Positions 7,561-16,440 are shown, numbered from the stretch's first letter. The stretch: 38,116 bases of DNA from JAADEM01 sp965371855 (GCA_965371855.1 CBDUZZ010000045.1:1-38116), one strand, 5' to 3'. The notes: generated by a model from the letters alone, not told the origin. A program made the numbers and translations.

Positions 7561-8646
7561 TTACTGCGTAGTGCGTTTGAAAAAGTGTTTTGAGTCACCC
7601 CACTCGGAGAAACCAATTTCTCGTCCTGCCATTTCAATACGAATTTTTAGGCAGTTAGTACAGTCGTCAGCACCTTCATCAGTGCAAGGTTTGTTTTCGT
7701 ACAAAAGGTAGTTTTTACGATTAACAGATGGAGTGATGTTTGGCATTATAATATTGGCTCCAACACGTAAAGCTTTTTCACGTCCCATTGGGTCAATTGC
7801 CTGCAGGGCTGTTGCTGCAGCAATATTAACATCAGGCATCAGGAAACGCAGGGCAGCTATCATGTTCAGGGCAACCTCGAAGCGACGCTGAATAGGCCAC
7901 AATTGGTCTTTGTATTTATACAGAGGCGTATCGTGATGTTCAATATATGGTCCCATACCAATCATGTCGATATCCAGTTCTTTTATGAAGAGAAGGTCGT
8001 TGGCAAGATGTTTATAGGTTTGAAAAGGAAGGCCTATCATTACTCCTGTTCCGGTTTGATATCCCAGCTCTTTAAGCGTTTGCAGACAATTCAACCGGGT
8101 TTGAAAATCATGCTTCTCATCTCTTGGATGTATTTTGTAGTATAGCTCCTCATCCGAAGACTCTATTCTTAAAAGGTATCTGTGTGCTCCTGCTTCAAAC
8201 CACTCTTTATAGGTTTCTCTTGATTGTTCTCCCAGCGAGATAGTTATCCCCAGTTCTCCATTGGTTATTTTTTTAATTTCCCTAAGCAGTTTGGAGATGC
8301 GTTTGGTAAACATACTGTCACTTCTCTCGCCTGATTGCAGTACCAATGAGCCATATTTATTGATGTGAGCAAACCGTGCAGCATTTAAAATTGATTCATC
8401 ATCAATATCGTAACGTACAATATTTTTATTGTCTTTACGTATTCCGCAGTAGTAGCAGTTTTTTGTGCAATAGTTGGCGAATTCAATCAGACCCCTGAAG
8501 TAAACTTTTTTGCCAAGGTGTTTTACATGAAACTTTCCTGCCTCTTTCAACATAGCATCCCTCTCGTTACCCGAAAGAGCGATTATTGTCTCTAACTCAT
8601 TTTCTGTAAGAGGTGTTTTGTATATGAGGTCTGTTATGTTAGTCAC
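7561..8646 (-). CDS. hydE: [FeFe]-hydrogenase maturation radical SAM protein HydE
   Basis: HydE is a radical-SAM enzyme that, with HydG and HydF, builds the diiron centre of [FeFe]-hydrogenase. The SAM cluster motif CX3CX2C is at C60, C64 and C67 (YCTKNCYYCGIR). A second CX7CX2C cluster site near the C-terminus (CTDEGADDCTNC) is present in many but not all HydE proteins and distinguishes it from BioB. The 361-residue length and the context (hydG in the same window) support the call. It is first in an operon with zwf and pgl. A near-identical 62-bp piece of its 3' end is found at 2496-2557. Confidence 0.94.
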   Translation of the reverse strand: MTNITDLIYKTPLTENELETIIALSGNERDAMLKEAGKFHVKHLGKKVYFRGLIEFANYCTKNCYYCGIRKDNKNIVRYDIDDESILNAARFAHINKYGSLVLQSGERSDSMFTKRISKLLREIKKITNGELGITISLGEQSRETYKEWFEAGAHRYLLRIESSDEELYYKIHPRDEKHDFQTRLNCLQTLKELGYQTGTGVMIGLPFQTYKHLANDLLFIKELDIDMIGMGPYIEHHDTPLYKYKDQLWPIQRRFEVALNMIAALRFLMPDVNIAAATALQAIDPMGREKALRVGANIIMPNITPSVNRKNYLLYENKPCTDEGADDCTNCLKIRIEMAGREIGFSEWGDSKHFFKRTTQ

Positions 8647-8967
8647 ACGATATGATTTTTGTTTGATGTAAAAATAGAAAAAATGGTTGGGATAGATTGC
8701 TAAATAAAGAAGATTTTCAAGATTGTTTTGGTTGGGAATGACAATTGATGATTCGATATCGTTTAGTCAATGCTGTTTTTAAAACAATAAGCACAGAAAA
8801 ATCAACCTTACTTTTACCTCACCCCTTTTTTAAGGGTTAGGAAAAAGAAGGCGAAAGAAAAAACAAACATCACAAAAAAATATTCAGCTTAAAATTTGTT
8901 ATATAACATTTGCAGGTTATGTTACAGATTAAAGTAAATAATTAGATTTGTGAAAAATTTAACAGTA
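8647..8967. promoter_or_regulatory. Divergent intergenic region hydE / acyl-CoA synthetase
   Basis: About 320 bases without a gene must hold the promoters of hydE (leftward) and the acyl-CoA synthetase (rightward). A plausible rightward -7 region is TTATATAACATTTG at 8899-8912. TATGTTACAG at 8918-8927 repeats the half-site of the inverted repeat upstream of the merR-type gene at 28566. No riboswitch-like structure was recognised. Confidence 0.4.
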
Positions 8968-11028
8968 ATGATAAATCAACAATTAATAAATCCGTCACAA
9001 ATTGTAGTTGTTGGTGGTTCGGACGATATTCATAAACCGGGAGGGAAGATTTTAAAAAATATTATTGTTAGTGGTTTTAATGGAGAACTGTTTGTGGTTA
9101 ATCCCAAAAAGGAATCTGTTCAGGGGATTATATCTTACAAATCGGTTGATGAATTGCCTGAAAGTATAGACCTTGCCATCCTTGCTATTGCTGCTAAGTA
9201 TTGCCTCGATACGATTGATGTGCTGGCAAAATATAAAAATACAAAGGCTTTTATAATTATTTCTGCAGGATTCAGTGAAGAGAATGAAGAGGGTGCTGAA
9301 CTGGAGAAAAGTATCGTTGATACTGTAAACAGTGTTAACGGGTGTTTGATTGGCCCCAATTGTATTGGTGTTCTGACGGTAAATCACAGTAGTGTATTTA
9401 CTACGCCCATACCTTCATTAAATCCTGGCGGAGCAGATTTTATTTCCGGATCCGGTGCAACGGCTGTTTTTATCATTGAAGCAGGTATGAAAAAGGGGTT
9501 AAGTTTTAACAGTGTGTTTTCTGTTGGCAACAGTGCCCAGACTGGCGTGGAAGAGGTATTAGAGTATCTTGATGATAGTTTTGACCCGGGAAAGAGTTCA
9601 AAAATAAAGTTGCTATACATGGAGAGTGTCAAGAAGCCCGGTAAGCTATTGAAGCATGCTTCGTCACTTATAAGTAAAGGGTGTAAAATAGCAGCAATAA
9701 AAGCCGGAAAAACAGAAGCCGGTAGTCGTGCTGCATCAAGTCATACAGGAGCCCTGGCTAATTCGGATACTGCTGTGAATGCTCTGTTCAAAAAAGCCGG
9801 GATTATCAGGTGTAATGGACGTGAAGAGATGGCTAATGTAGCTGCTGTTTTTATGGCAAAAGAGTTGAAAGGGAAAAACATTGCCATAATTACTCATGCA
9901 GGCGGGCCGGCTGTTATGCTTACCGATACTTTGTCGGAAGGGGGATTTAATGTGCCGGAAATAAAAGGGCAGAAAGCAGATGCACTGCTTGAAAAGTTAT
10001 TCCCGGGTTCAAGCGTTTCTAACCCCATTGATTTCCTGGCAACAGGCAGTGCCGCGCAGCTTGGTGATATTATCGATGCTTGTGAGAATGATTTTGACCA
10101 TATTAACGGTATGGCTGTTGTTTTTGGTAGTCCGGGTCTGTTTTCTGTAAAGGATGCGTATGATGTACTGAATGAAAAGATAAGGGTATGTAAAAAACCT
10201 GTTTATCCTATTCTTCCATCTGTGATGAATGCATCGGAAGAGATAGAGCATTTTCTGAGCAAAGGGAATATTGATTTCCCTGACGAGGTGGTATTTGGAC
10301 AAGCACTTGCTAAGGTTTATAGCGTTAGTAAACCGGCAGAGAGTGTGGAAAATTTACCCAGTATTGACATAAATGAAATTCGTAGAATAATAGATGCGGG
10401 CAGTGATGGTTACTTATCTCCCGAAGCTGTAAATGGACTGCTCGATGCCGTTGGTATTCCTGTTGTGAAAGAGAGAGTGTTTGAAAGCAGATCAGGACTA
10501 ACGAAATGGGTGGTGGATGCCGGATATCCTGTAGTGATGAAAGTTGTCGGCCCTGTTCATAAATCGGATGTTGGAGGAGTAACACTTGATATTGATAATG
10601 ATGACCTCCTGTTGTCAGAGTTTGAGAGGATGATGACGATAGAGGGTGCAACCGGTGTATTGTTGCAGCCAATGTTAACGGGTAAGGAGCTGTTTCTTGG
10701 TGGTAAGTATGAGCCCGGATTCGGACATATGATATTGTGTGGCCTGGGAGGGATTTTTGTTGAAGTACTCAAGGATGTGTCTTCTGCTTTGACACCGGTG
10801 TCGCATGTGGAAGCATTAGATATGATCAGAGGATTGAAAGGTTATGGAATTATAAAAGGAGTGCGTGGACAGAAAGGAATAGATGAAAATGTTTTTGCTG
10901 ATATAATGGTAAGACTATCAGGCTTGTTGCAAAATGCACAAGAGATAAAGGAACTGGATATAAACCCATTATTGGGAGATGGCAGTAGAATTGTGGCGGT
11001 AGATGCCAGGGTGCGCATTGAAAAGTGA
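8968..11028 (+). CDS. Acetate/acyl-CoA synthetase (ADP-forming), fused alpha-beta subunits
   Basis: The enzyme converts an acyl-CoA, ADP and phosphate to the free acid, CoA and ATP, a substrate-level phosphorylation step in anaerobes. Domain order is an N-terminal CoA-binding Rossmann domain (INPSQIVVVGGSDD, residues ~5-130), a succinyl-CoA-ligase-like domain with the phospho-histidine in SSHTGALANSD (about His259), and a C-terminal ATP-grasp domain (PVVMKVVGPVHKSDVGGV). The frame is open from a GTG at 8950, but I chose the ATG at 8968 because its N-terminus fits the family. The flavodoxin gene follows after 87 bases, and an aminotransferase and a 2-oxoacid oxidoreductase lie further downstream. 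The substrate may be branched-chain or aromatic acyl-CoA rather than only acetyl-CoA. Confidence 0.93.
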   Translation: MINQQLINPSQIVVVGGSDDIHKPGGKILKNIIVSGFNGELFVVNPKKESVQGIISYKSVDELPESIDLAILAIAAKYCLDTIDVLAKYKNTKAFIIISAGFSEENEEGAELEKSIVDTVNSVNGCLIGPNCIGVLTVNHSSVFTTPIPSLNPGGADFISGSGATAVFIIEAGMKKGLSFNSVFSVGNSAQTGVEEVLEYLDDSFDPGKSSKIKLLYMESVKKPGKLLKHASSLISKGCKIAAIKAGKTEAGSRAASSHTGALANSDTAVNALFKKAGIIRCNGREEMANVAAVFMAKELKGKNIAIITHAGGPAVMLTDTLSEGGFNVPEIKGQKADALLEKLFPGSSVSNPIDFLATGSAAQLGDIIDACENDFDHINGMAVVFGSPGLFSVKDAYDVLNEKIRVCKKPVYPILPSVMNASEEIEHFLSKGNIDFPDEVVFGQALAKVYSVSKPAESVENLPSIDINEIRRIIDAGSDGYLSPEAVNGLLDAVGIPVVKERVFESRSGLTKWVVDAGYPVVMKVVGPVHKSDVGGVTLDIDNDDLLLSEFERMMTIEGATGVLLQPMLTGKELFLGGKYEPGFGHMILCGLGGIFVEVLKDVSSALTPVSHVEALDMIRGLKGYGIIKGVRGQKGIDENVFADIMVRLSGLLQNAQEIKELDINPLLGDGSRIVAVDARVRIEK

Positions 11029-11115
11029 ACATACGTTAATTAGTTTGCATATTAGATATAAAACTGTCATATTTGATGAAATGAACATAGATAATAATTT
11101 GAAATATTAAGTAAT

Positions 11116-11640
11116 ATGGGAAAGACAGGTATTTTTTTCGGGCCGGAAAAAGGAAGTGTAGATAGAGTAGCACACACTGTAGCCAAAGAATTTGGAGATG
11201 ATAAGGTTGATTTAATTTCAGTGAAAGGTAAAGAGCCTTCGTTAATGGAGGAGTATGAAAAGATTATTATAGGAGTATCAACTGTTGGTATGACTAATTG
11301 GAATTCAGAAGATATTGCTAATGATTGGGATATGTTCAGTGCCGGGTTAGGTAATGTTAATTTGAAAGGTAAAGATGTCGCAATATTTTGTTTAGGTGAT
11401 CAGGTAACTTACCCTGAACATTTTGTAGATGCATTAGGTTGGTTAGCTGATAAGTTAGTTCCACTTGGTGCTAATTTAGTTGGCTTTGTTGGTCCTGATG
11501 ATTATGATTTTGAGGATTCAGAAGGTTTGCGTGAAGGTAAATTCTTGGGTTTGCCGATTGATGAAGATACGGAGCCGGAAAGAACTGAAGACCGTGTGAA
11601 AATGTGGGTGAACGTTCTTAAATCAGAGTTTGGATTTTAA
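11116..11640 (+). CDS. fldA: Flavodoxin (long-chain)
   Basis: A 174-residue FMN-binding electron carrier of the cytoplasm. The N-terminal phosphate loop is FFGPEKGSVDRVA; the usual T/S-x-T-G-N-T loop is altered to GPEKGS, a form I also associate with Bacteroidota long-chain flavodoxins. Further family segments are GVSTVGMTNWNSEDIANDW and FCLGDQVTYPEHFVDALG, followed by the long-chain insertion FVGPDDYDF. It sits between the acyl-CoA synthetase and the aminotransferase and upstream of a ferredoxin-linked 2-oxoacid oxidoreductase. It is therefore a reasonable alternative electron acceptor to ferredoxin for that enzyme, especially under iron limitation. That role is inferred from context. Confidence 0.9.
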   Translation: MGKTGIFFGPEKGSVDRVAHTVAKEFGDDKVDLISVKGKEPSLMEEYEKIIIGVSTVGMTNWNSEDIANDWDMFSAGLGNVNLKGKDVAIFCLGDQVTYPEHFVDALGWLADKLVPLGANLVGFVGPDDYDFEDSEGLREGKFLGLPIDEDTEPERTEDRVKMWVNVLKSEFGF

Positions 11641-11641
11641 A

Positions 11642-12964
11642 ATGGTTATAAACAATTCAGTTATTTCAGCTTCAATTGTCGATACGATTTTGGATAAACA
11701 TCAAAATCCTGATTTGGGTGAAGCTACTATCAGAGAGATTGTGTCGATTGTAAATGATATTGAAGAAGCTTCCGGAGAAAAGTTCATTCGTATGGAGATG
11801 GGTGTTCCCGGACTGGAGCCTTCACCCGTGGGTATCGAGGCCGAAATAGCTGCATTGAAAAGGGGGGTAGCCGCTAAGTATCCAATGCTTGATGGAGTTA
11901 AAGAACTTAAACATGAAGCAAGCAGGTTTGTAAAAGCATTTGTCAATCTTGATATTGTACCTCGGGGATGTGTGCCATCTGTTGGATCAATGCAGGGAGC
12001 TTTTGCAAATTTCATGGTTTGTGGTAATATTGAAGAGCAGAAAGATACATTTCTGTTTATCGACCCGGGTTTTCCTGTTCAGAAGCAACAGTTAATGGTT
12101 TTGGGATATAAGTATGAGTCATTTGATATATATCATTATCGTGGCACTAAACTTAAAGAGAAGCTAGAGTCCTATCTTTCAAAAGGAAATATCTCTGCAA
12201 TAATCTATTCAAATCCTAATAATCCAACCTGGGTTTGCATGAATGAAGAGGAGTTGGAAATAATAGGAACACTTGCAACAAAATATGACACTGTGGTTAT
12301 TGAAGATCTGGCATACTTTGCAATGGATTTTCGTAAGGATATGTCTAAACCTTTTGAACCCCCTTATCAGCCGTCAGTAGGTAGATATACAGATAATTAT
12401 GTTTTACTTATTTCAAGTTCAAAGGTATTTAGTTATGCGGGTCAGCGTATTGGAGTGATGTATATATCAAACAAGTTATATGATAAGTATTACGTTAATT
12501 TGGAGAAAAGATATGGCATAGGTACTTATGGAAGAGCATTGGTTAACAGGGTGTTGTATAGCCTCTCGTCAGGGGTTTGTCACTCTTCGCAGTTTGCCCT
12601 TGCTGAAATATATAAATTGGCGGTGGAGGGAGAATATAATATTTTGGAGGGTGTAAGGGAGTATGAAAGAAGAGCGATCTTAATGAAAAAGATGTTCCTG
12701 GGAAACGGATTTAATTTAGTATATGAAAAAGACTTAGATGAGCCAATTGCAGATGGTTTTTATTTTACTCTTTCCTATCCGGGTATGACTGGTGGTGAGT
12801 TGTTGAAAAATTTATTGTATTTTGGTATAAGTGCTATTGCATTGCATATTACAGGAAGTGTTATGGAAGGAATAAGAGCTTGCGTCTCTCAAACTGGTGA
12901 AGAGAGATTTGGAGAACTGAAAAGCAGACTCGAAGCATTTAGTGGTTTTTATATTAATGGTTAG
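11642..12964 (+). CDS. PLP-dependent aminotransferase, class I/II
   Basis: A fold-type I aminotransferase of 440 residues that should move an amino group between an amino acid and a 2-oxoacid. The PLP Schiff-base lysine is Lys261 in SSSKVFSYAGQRIGV, and the PLP-contacting asparagine/aspartate segments are YSNPNNPTWV and VIEDLAYFAMD. A frame extends upstream to a TTG at 11630, but the ATG at 11642, one base after the flavodoxin stop, is the better start. The position before a 2-oxoacid:ferredoxin oxidoreductase suggests it feeds 2-oxoacids from branched-chain or aromatic amino acids into that enzyme. Substrate specificity cannot be read from the sequence. Confidence 0.9.
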   Translation: MVINNSVISASIVDTILDKHQNPDLGEATIREIVSIVNDIEEASGEKFIRMEMGVPGLEPSPVGIEAEIAALKRGVAAKYPMLDGVKELKHEASRFVKAFVNLDIVPRGCVPSVGSMQGAFANFMVCGNIEEQKDTFLFIDPGFPVQKQQLMVLGYKYESFDIYHYRGTKLKEKLESYLSKGNISAIIYSNPNNPTWVCMNEEELEIIGTLATKYDTVVIEDLAYFAMDFRKDMSKPFEPPYQPSVGRYTDNYVLLISSSKVFSYAGQRIGVMYISNKLYDKYYVNLEKRYGIGTYGRALVNRVLYSLSSGVCHSSQFALAEIYKLAVEGEYNILEGVREYERRAILMKKMFLGNGFNLVYEKDLDEPIADGFYFTLSYPGMTGGELLKNLLYFGISAIALHITGSVMEGIRACVSQTGEERFGELKSRLEAFSGFYING

Positions 12965-12970
12965 TGGATA

Positions 12971-13070
12971 TTGGTTATTGGTTATTGGTTATTGGGTGTT
13001 GGGAGTTGGTTATTGGTTATTGTTTGATGGCCAAAAGCTAACAGCTACCAGCTACCAGCTAAAAGCTAAC
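12971..13070. repeat. Heptanucleotide tandem arrays
   Basis: Two adjacent 7-nt arrays follow the aminotransferase stop. The first, 12971-13022, has seven units of TTGGTTA and variants (TTGGGTG, TTGGGAG). The second, 13036-13070, has five units of AGCTAAC/AGCTACC/AGCTAAA. An open frame across them is low-complexity and not a gene. Similar 7-nt periodicity recurs at 20664, 26144 and 29465. Confidence 0.85.
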
Positions 13071-13154
13071 TTTAATTCTATATACTGTTTGATTAATAAT
13101 TATTATTGGTATTTTTACGAGTGTAAATAAGGTTGAAAATGATTAATGTCATTT

Positions 13155-13184
13155 TTGATTTTATAAATTTTATATAATTTGTAA
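13155..13184 (+). promoter_or_regulatory. Candidate promoter of the 2-oxoacid oxidoreductase operon
   Basis: TTG at 13155-13157 and TATAATTTG at 13173-13181 approximate the Bacteroidota -33/-7 pair, with spacing slightly short of ideal. The 15-mer TTATATAATTTGTAA at 13170-13184 is shared exactly with the promoter region of the merR-type gene (28542-28556). The start codon follows 22 bases later. Confidence 0.45.
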
Positions 13185-13206
13185 AGCAAAAATTAAAATA
13201 AAAAGT

Positions 13207-13440
13207 ATGGGAAAAGCTAGAGGTGCAATTGTGGTTGATACCGAATGCTGCAAAGGATGTAATCTTTGTGTTGTTGCGTGTCCCACTGATACAATTGTAT
13301 TAGCCGCGGAAGTAAATAGTAAAGGATATCATTATGCAATGATGGGAAATCCTGAAGCATGTACCGGATGTACAAATTGTTCAATGGTTTGTCCTGATAG
13401 TTGTATTACAGTTTACAGGTTAAAACGAAAGACAGATTAA
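13207..13440 (+). CDS. korD: 2-oxoacid:ferredoxin oxidoreductase, 4Fe-4S ferredoxin (delta) subunit
   Basis: A 77-residue dicluster ferredoxin with two CX2CX2CX3C motifs: CCKGCNLCVVACP and CTGCTNCSMVCP. In the 2-oxoglutarate/branched-chain 2-oxoacid family this small subunit carries electrons from the thiamine diphosphate centre to external ferredoxin. It is the first gene of a four-gene operon (delta, alpha, beta, gamma) and lies 32 bases before the alpha subunit. A free-standing ferredoxin is possible, but its position argues for a subunit. Confidence 0.92.
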   Translation: MGKARGAIVVDTECCKGCNLCVVACPTDTIVLAAEVNSKGYHYAMMGNPEACTGCTNCSMVCPDSCITVYRLKRKTD

Positions 13441-13472
13441 ATAAGTATTGATATTAGGAAATATTTCATAAT

Positions 13473-14555
13473 ATGAGAGAATTAAAATTAATGAAAGGTA
13501 ATGAGGCCATAGCTGAGGCTGCTGTTCGTTATGGAGTGGATGGATATTTTGGATATCCAATAACTCCGCAGTCTGAAGTTATGGAAACTCTCATGGCCAT
13601 GAGACCTTGGGAAACAACCGGTATGGTTGTTTTACAGGCAGAAAGTGAAGTTGCTTCAATAAATATGTTATATGGAGGTGCCGGTTGCGGCAAGAGGGTT
13701 ATGACATCTTCATCCAGTCCGGGAGTTAGTTTAATGCAGGAAGGTATTAGCTATTTAGCAGGTGCTGAATTACCATGTGTTATAGCAAACGTGGTTAGAG
13801 GAGGCCCGGGGCTGGGGACTATTCAGCCTTCACAATCAGACTATTTTCAGGCAGTTAAGGGTGGCGGTCATGGAGATTATAAATTAATTGTTTTGGCTCC
13901 TTCATCTGTTCAGGAGATGGCTGATTTTGTAGGATTGGCTTTTGAGCTGGCATTCAAATACAGAAATCCGGCAATGATTTTGACTGATGGTGTTATTGGT
14001 CAAATGATGGAAAAGGTTGAGTTCGACGAGTATAAGAAGAGATGGTCTGACGAGGAGGTAATTGAGAAAAATCCCTGGGCTACAACCGGAAAAACACCTG
14101 ATAGAGAATATAATATTATTACATCCTTAAATCTTGCTGCTATTGAGCAGGAGCAATTTAATCATAAGCTTCAGGAAAAATATAAGGAGATACAGGAAAA
14201 GGAGGTTCGTTACGAAACATATATGTGTGAAGATGCCGAATATCTTATAGTTTCTTTTGGCTCAGGTGCAAGAATATCCAAGAAATCAGTTGAACTAGCC
14301 AGGGAAAAAGGAATTAAAGTAGGATTGTTACGGCCTATCACTCTTTTCCCTTTTCCTTATAAAGAGATAGATGCATATTCTGATCAGGTAAAGGGTATTC
14401 TTACTGTTGAAATGAATGCCGGGCAGATGGTTGAAGATGTCAGACTTGCTGTTAACGGGAAAGTAAAAGTTGAACATTATGGTCGTATGGGTGGTATGAT
14501 CGCTTCTCCGGATGAGGTGGAAGAAGCACTTGAAAAATTACTAATTGGAGGATAA
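13473..14555 (+). CDS. korA: 2-oxoacid:ferredoxin oxidoreductase, alpha subunit (VorB/KorA type)
   Basis: This is the pyrimidine-binding and transketolase C-terminal domain subunit of a ferredoxin-linked 2-oxoacid dehydrogenase. Together with the beta subunit it decarboxylates a 2-oxoacid and forms acyl-CoA. Motifs are GYPITPQSEVMETL near the N-terminus, AESEVASINMLYGG, and SSSPGVSLMQEGISYLAGAE. The 360-residue form without a fused gamma domain is the kind often labelled 3-methyl-2-oxobutanoate (branched-chain) oxidoreductase, as well as 2-oxoglutarate oxidoreductase. The exact substrate is open. Linkage to an aminotransferase and an ADP-forming acyl-CoA synthetase favours amino-acid-derived 2-oxoacids. 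Confidence 0.92.
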   Translation: MRELKLMKGNEAIAEAAVRYGVDGYFGYPITPQSEVMETLMAMRPWETTGMVVLQAESEVASINMLYGGAGCGKRVMTSSSSPGVSLMQEGISYLAGAELPCVIANVVRGGPGLGTIQPSQSDYFQAVKGGGHGDYKLIVLAPSSVQEMADFVGLAFELAFKYRNPAMILTDGVIGQMMEKVEFDEYKKRWSDEEVIEKNPWATTGKTPDREYNIITSLNLAAIEQEQFNHKLQEKYKEIQEKEVRYETYMCEDAEYLIVSFGSGARISKKSVELAREKGIKVGLLRPITLFPFPYKEIDAYSDQVKGILTVEMNAGQMVEDVRLAVNGKVKVEHYGRMGGMIASPDEVEEALEKLLIGG

Positions 14556-14558
14556 ACA

Positions 14559-15323
14559 ATGATTGATATTAATGATATTATAAAACCTGAAAATTTAGTA
14601 TTTAAGAAGAGTAAGGTTTTAACTGATACCGAGATGCACTACTGTCCCGGTTGTAGTCACGGGGTTGTACATAATCTTATAGCAGAGGTTATTGAGGATA
14701 TGGATATTCAGAGTAACGTTATAGGAGTTGCTCCGGTAGGGTGTTCAGTATTGGCATATAACTATCTTCATGTTGATTGGCAGGGGGCAGCACATGGAAG
14801 AGCACCTGCTTTGGCTACAGCAATAAAACGTCTTATGCCTGATAGGTTTGTTTTTACATATCAGGGTGATGGTGACCTTGCAGCCATTGGTACTGCTGAA
14901 ACAATACATGCCTGTAACCGTGGTGAGGATATAACAATTATTTTTATAAATAACGGTATTTATGGTATGACAGGAGGTCAAATGGCTCCTACAACCATTG
15001 AAGGCATGGTTGCATCAACATGTCCTGCAGGTCGTGATGTTAGCAGGGATGGTTATCCAATAAAAATGACAGAAATATTGGCCACACTTCCGGGAACATG
15101 CTATGTTACCCGTCAGGCAGTGCATACTCCTGCAGGGGTAAGAAAAACAAAAAAAGCAATTAGAAAAGCTTTTGAGAATCAGACACGGAAGAAAGGTACA
15201 TCAATAGTTGAAGTAGTTTCAACATGTAACTCCGGTTGGAAAATGACTCCCGTACAAGCAAATAACTGGATGGTGGAAAATATGTTTCCTGTTTATCCAC
15301 TAGGTGATATAAAGGATGAGTGA
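14559..15323 (+). CDS. korB: 2-oxoacid:ferredoxin oxidoreductase, beta subunit (thiamine diphosphate-binding)
   Basis: The catalytic subunit that binds thiamine diphosphate and Mg2+. CPGCSHG near residue 28 is the CxxC motif of this family. The TPP motif begins YQGDGDLAAIG and ends FINNGIYG. The 254-residue length is normal. It follows the alpha subunit by three bases. GGAGG at 14547-14551, eight bases before the ATG, is an unusually good Shine-Dalgarno sequence for this organism, though it also encodes the end of the alpha subunit. Confidence 0.94.
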   Translation: MIDINDIIKPENLVFKKSKVLTDTEMHYCPGCSHGVVHNLIAEVIEDMDIQSNVIGVAPVGCSVLAYNYLHVDWQGAAHGRAPALATAIKRLMPDRFVFTYQGDGDLAAIGTAETIHACNRGEDITIIFINNGIYGMTGGQMAPTTIEGMVASTCPAGRDVSRDGYPIKMTEILATLPGTCYVTRQAVHTPAGVRKTKKAIRKAFENQTRKKGTSIVEVVSTCNSGWKMTPVQANNWMVENMFPVYPLGDIKDE

Positions 15324-15400
15324 GTATTAGTTGATTCGTTGATTTGTTTATAAAGTATTCTTATAAACAGATAAACATTTAAACAAATAAACAGCAAAAA

Positions 15401-15955
15401 ATGAAAGAAGAAATAATAATAGCCGGTTTTGGTGGACAGGGAGTTCTTTCCATGGGTAAAATACTTGCGTATTCAGGAGTAATGCAGGATATGGAGGTTT
15501 CCTGGATGCCATCTTATGGCCCTGAGATGCGTGGAGGAACAGCTAATGTTACTGTTATTTTAAGCAACGAGAGTATTAGTTCTCCCATTTTACATGAATT
15601 TGATACTGCTATAATTCTTAATCAGCAATCATTGGATAAATTTGAGAGTGCTGTTAAACCCGGAGGATTATTAATTTATGACGGTAATGGAATAACGCAG
15701 CATCCTACACGTAAAGATATTAATATTTATAGGGTAGATGCTGCTGCAGAAGCTGCTAAGATGAAGTCAGCCAAGACATTTAATATGATTGTTTTGGGGG
15801 CATATCTAAAATTGAAAAACATTGTTAAGATGGAGAATGTTTTGAGAGGATTGAAAAAATCACTTCCTGAACGTCATCATCATCTTATTCCGTTAAATGA
15901 AAAAGCGATAACCAGAGGGTGCGAAATTGTTAAGGAGATTACTAATGCCGAATAG
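15401..15955 (+). CDS. korC: 2-oxoacid:ferredoxin oxidoreductase, gamma subunit
   Basis: A 184-residue POR/KOR gamma-domain protein that completes the CoA-dependent complex. The signature GFGGQGVLSMGKILAYSG is at residues ~8-25, followed by MPSYGPEMRGGTANVTV. It lies 77 bases after the beta subunit, a larger gap than elsewhere in the operon. The gap holds AT-rich short repeats ending in units like AGATAAAC, ATTTAAAC and AAATAAAC, so translation is not coupled, but the same transcript is likely. Confidence 0.93.
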   Translation: MKEEIIIAGFGGQGVLSMGKILAYSGVMQDMEVSWMPSYGPEMRGGTANVTVILSNESISSPILHEFDTAIILNQQSLDKFESAVKPGGLLIYDGNGITQHPTRKDINIYRVDAAAEAAKMKSAKTFNMIVLGAYLKLKNIVKMENVLRGLKKSLPERHHHLIPLNEKAITRGCEIVKEITNAE

Positions 15956-16055
15956 ATCTTAATAACTCTGAATATTTGGTTTATTTGAGTGGAGGTATTC
16001 TTCCATATTGAGTCCAGTAGTTTTGTTGGGTATTCATCGGCTAAAAACAATAATC

Positions 16056-16427
16056 ATGAAAGGTGGATGTATAAATTTGGTTGACCTTGCTTTTGAGTAT
16101 AAGATATGGAAGTTGAGACTTGAACTTTTCAAAAAAGAAATCTCAATCATAAAAGATAGGAATGAGGAGGTTAAAAATGAGGAGAATATTGAAGAGTTAA
16201 CGGCTGAAGAGTTAGAACAAATTGATAAAGAGTTTAAAGAACAGACAAGTTTATTTAACCGAATTAAAGTACAGGAACAGGAATTGCGTTTTTATAACAA
16301 AGACTTTCCGATAACACTGGAGCATCAGTTTTATGCCGAACATGAGGTAATAAGAGATAGGGTAGAGGAGATATCAAAAAAACATATAGAGTATATGACC
16401 TATTTGATGGATGTATTAAGTTTATGA
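16056..16427 (+). CDS. Conserved small protein of unknown function, coiled-coil
   Basis: I do not recognise a family. The 123-residue product is charged and predicted helical, with a Glu/Lys-rich stretch (RNEEVKNEENIEELTAEELEQ) likely to form a coiled coil. It has no signal peptide or membrane segment, so it should be cytoplasmic. The frame can be opened from a TTG at 16008, but the ATG at 16056 is preferred. It lies 100 bases after the gamma subunit and 13 bases before a START-like domain gene on the same strand, so it may be co-transcribed with both. Confidence 0.65.
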   Translation: MKGGCINLVDLAFEYKIWKLRLELFKKEISIIKDRNEEVKNEENIEELTAEELEQIDKEFKEQTSLFNRIKVQEQELRFYNKDFPITLEHQFYAEHEVIRDRVEEISKKHIEYMTYLMDVLSL

Positions 16428-16440
16428 GAGCAAATGAATA

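Noticed and set aside
7561..8646. Biotin synthase (BioB) as an alternative for the HydE gene
   Set aside because: It has the second C-terminal CX7CX2C cluster site, HydE-type motifs and a hydG in the same window, and lacks BioB context.
11630..11641. TTG start for the aminotransferase inside the flavodoxin gene
   Set aside because: The ATG at 11642, directly after the flavodoxin stop, gives a normal N-terminus; the TTG merely reads through the end of the upstream gene.
12942..13130. Open frame across the end of the aminotransferase and the heptamer arrays
   Set aside because: The translation is low-complexity (repeated WLLVIGY) and arises from the tandem repeats, not from a gene.
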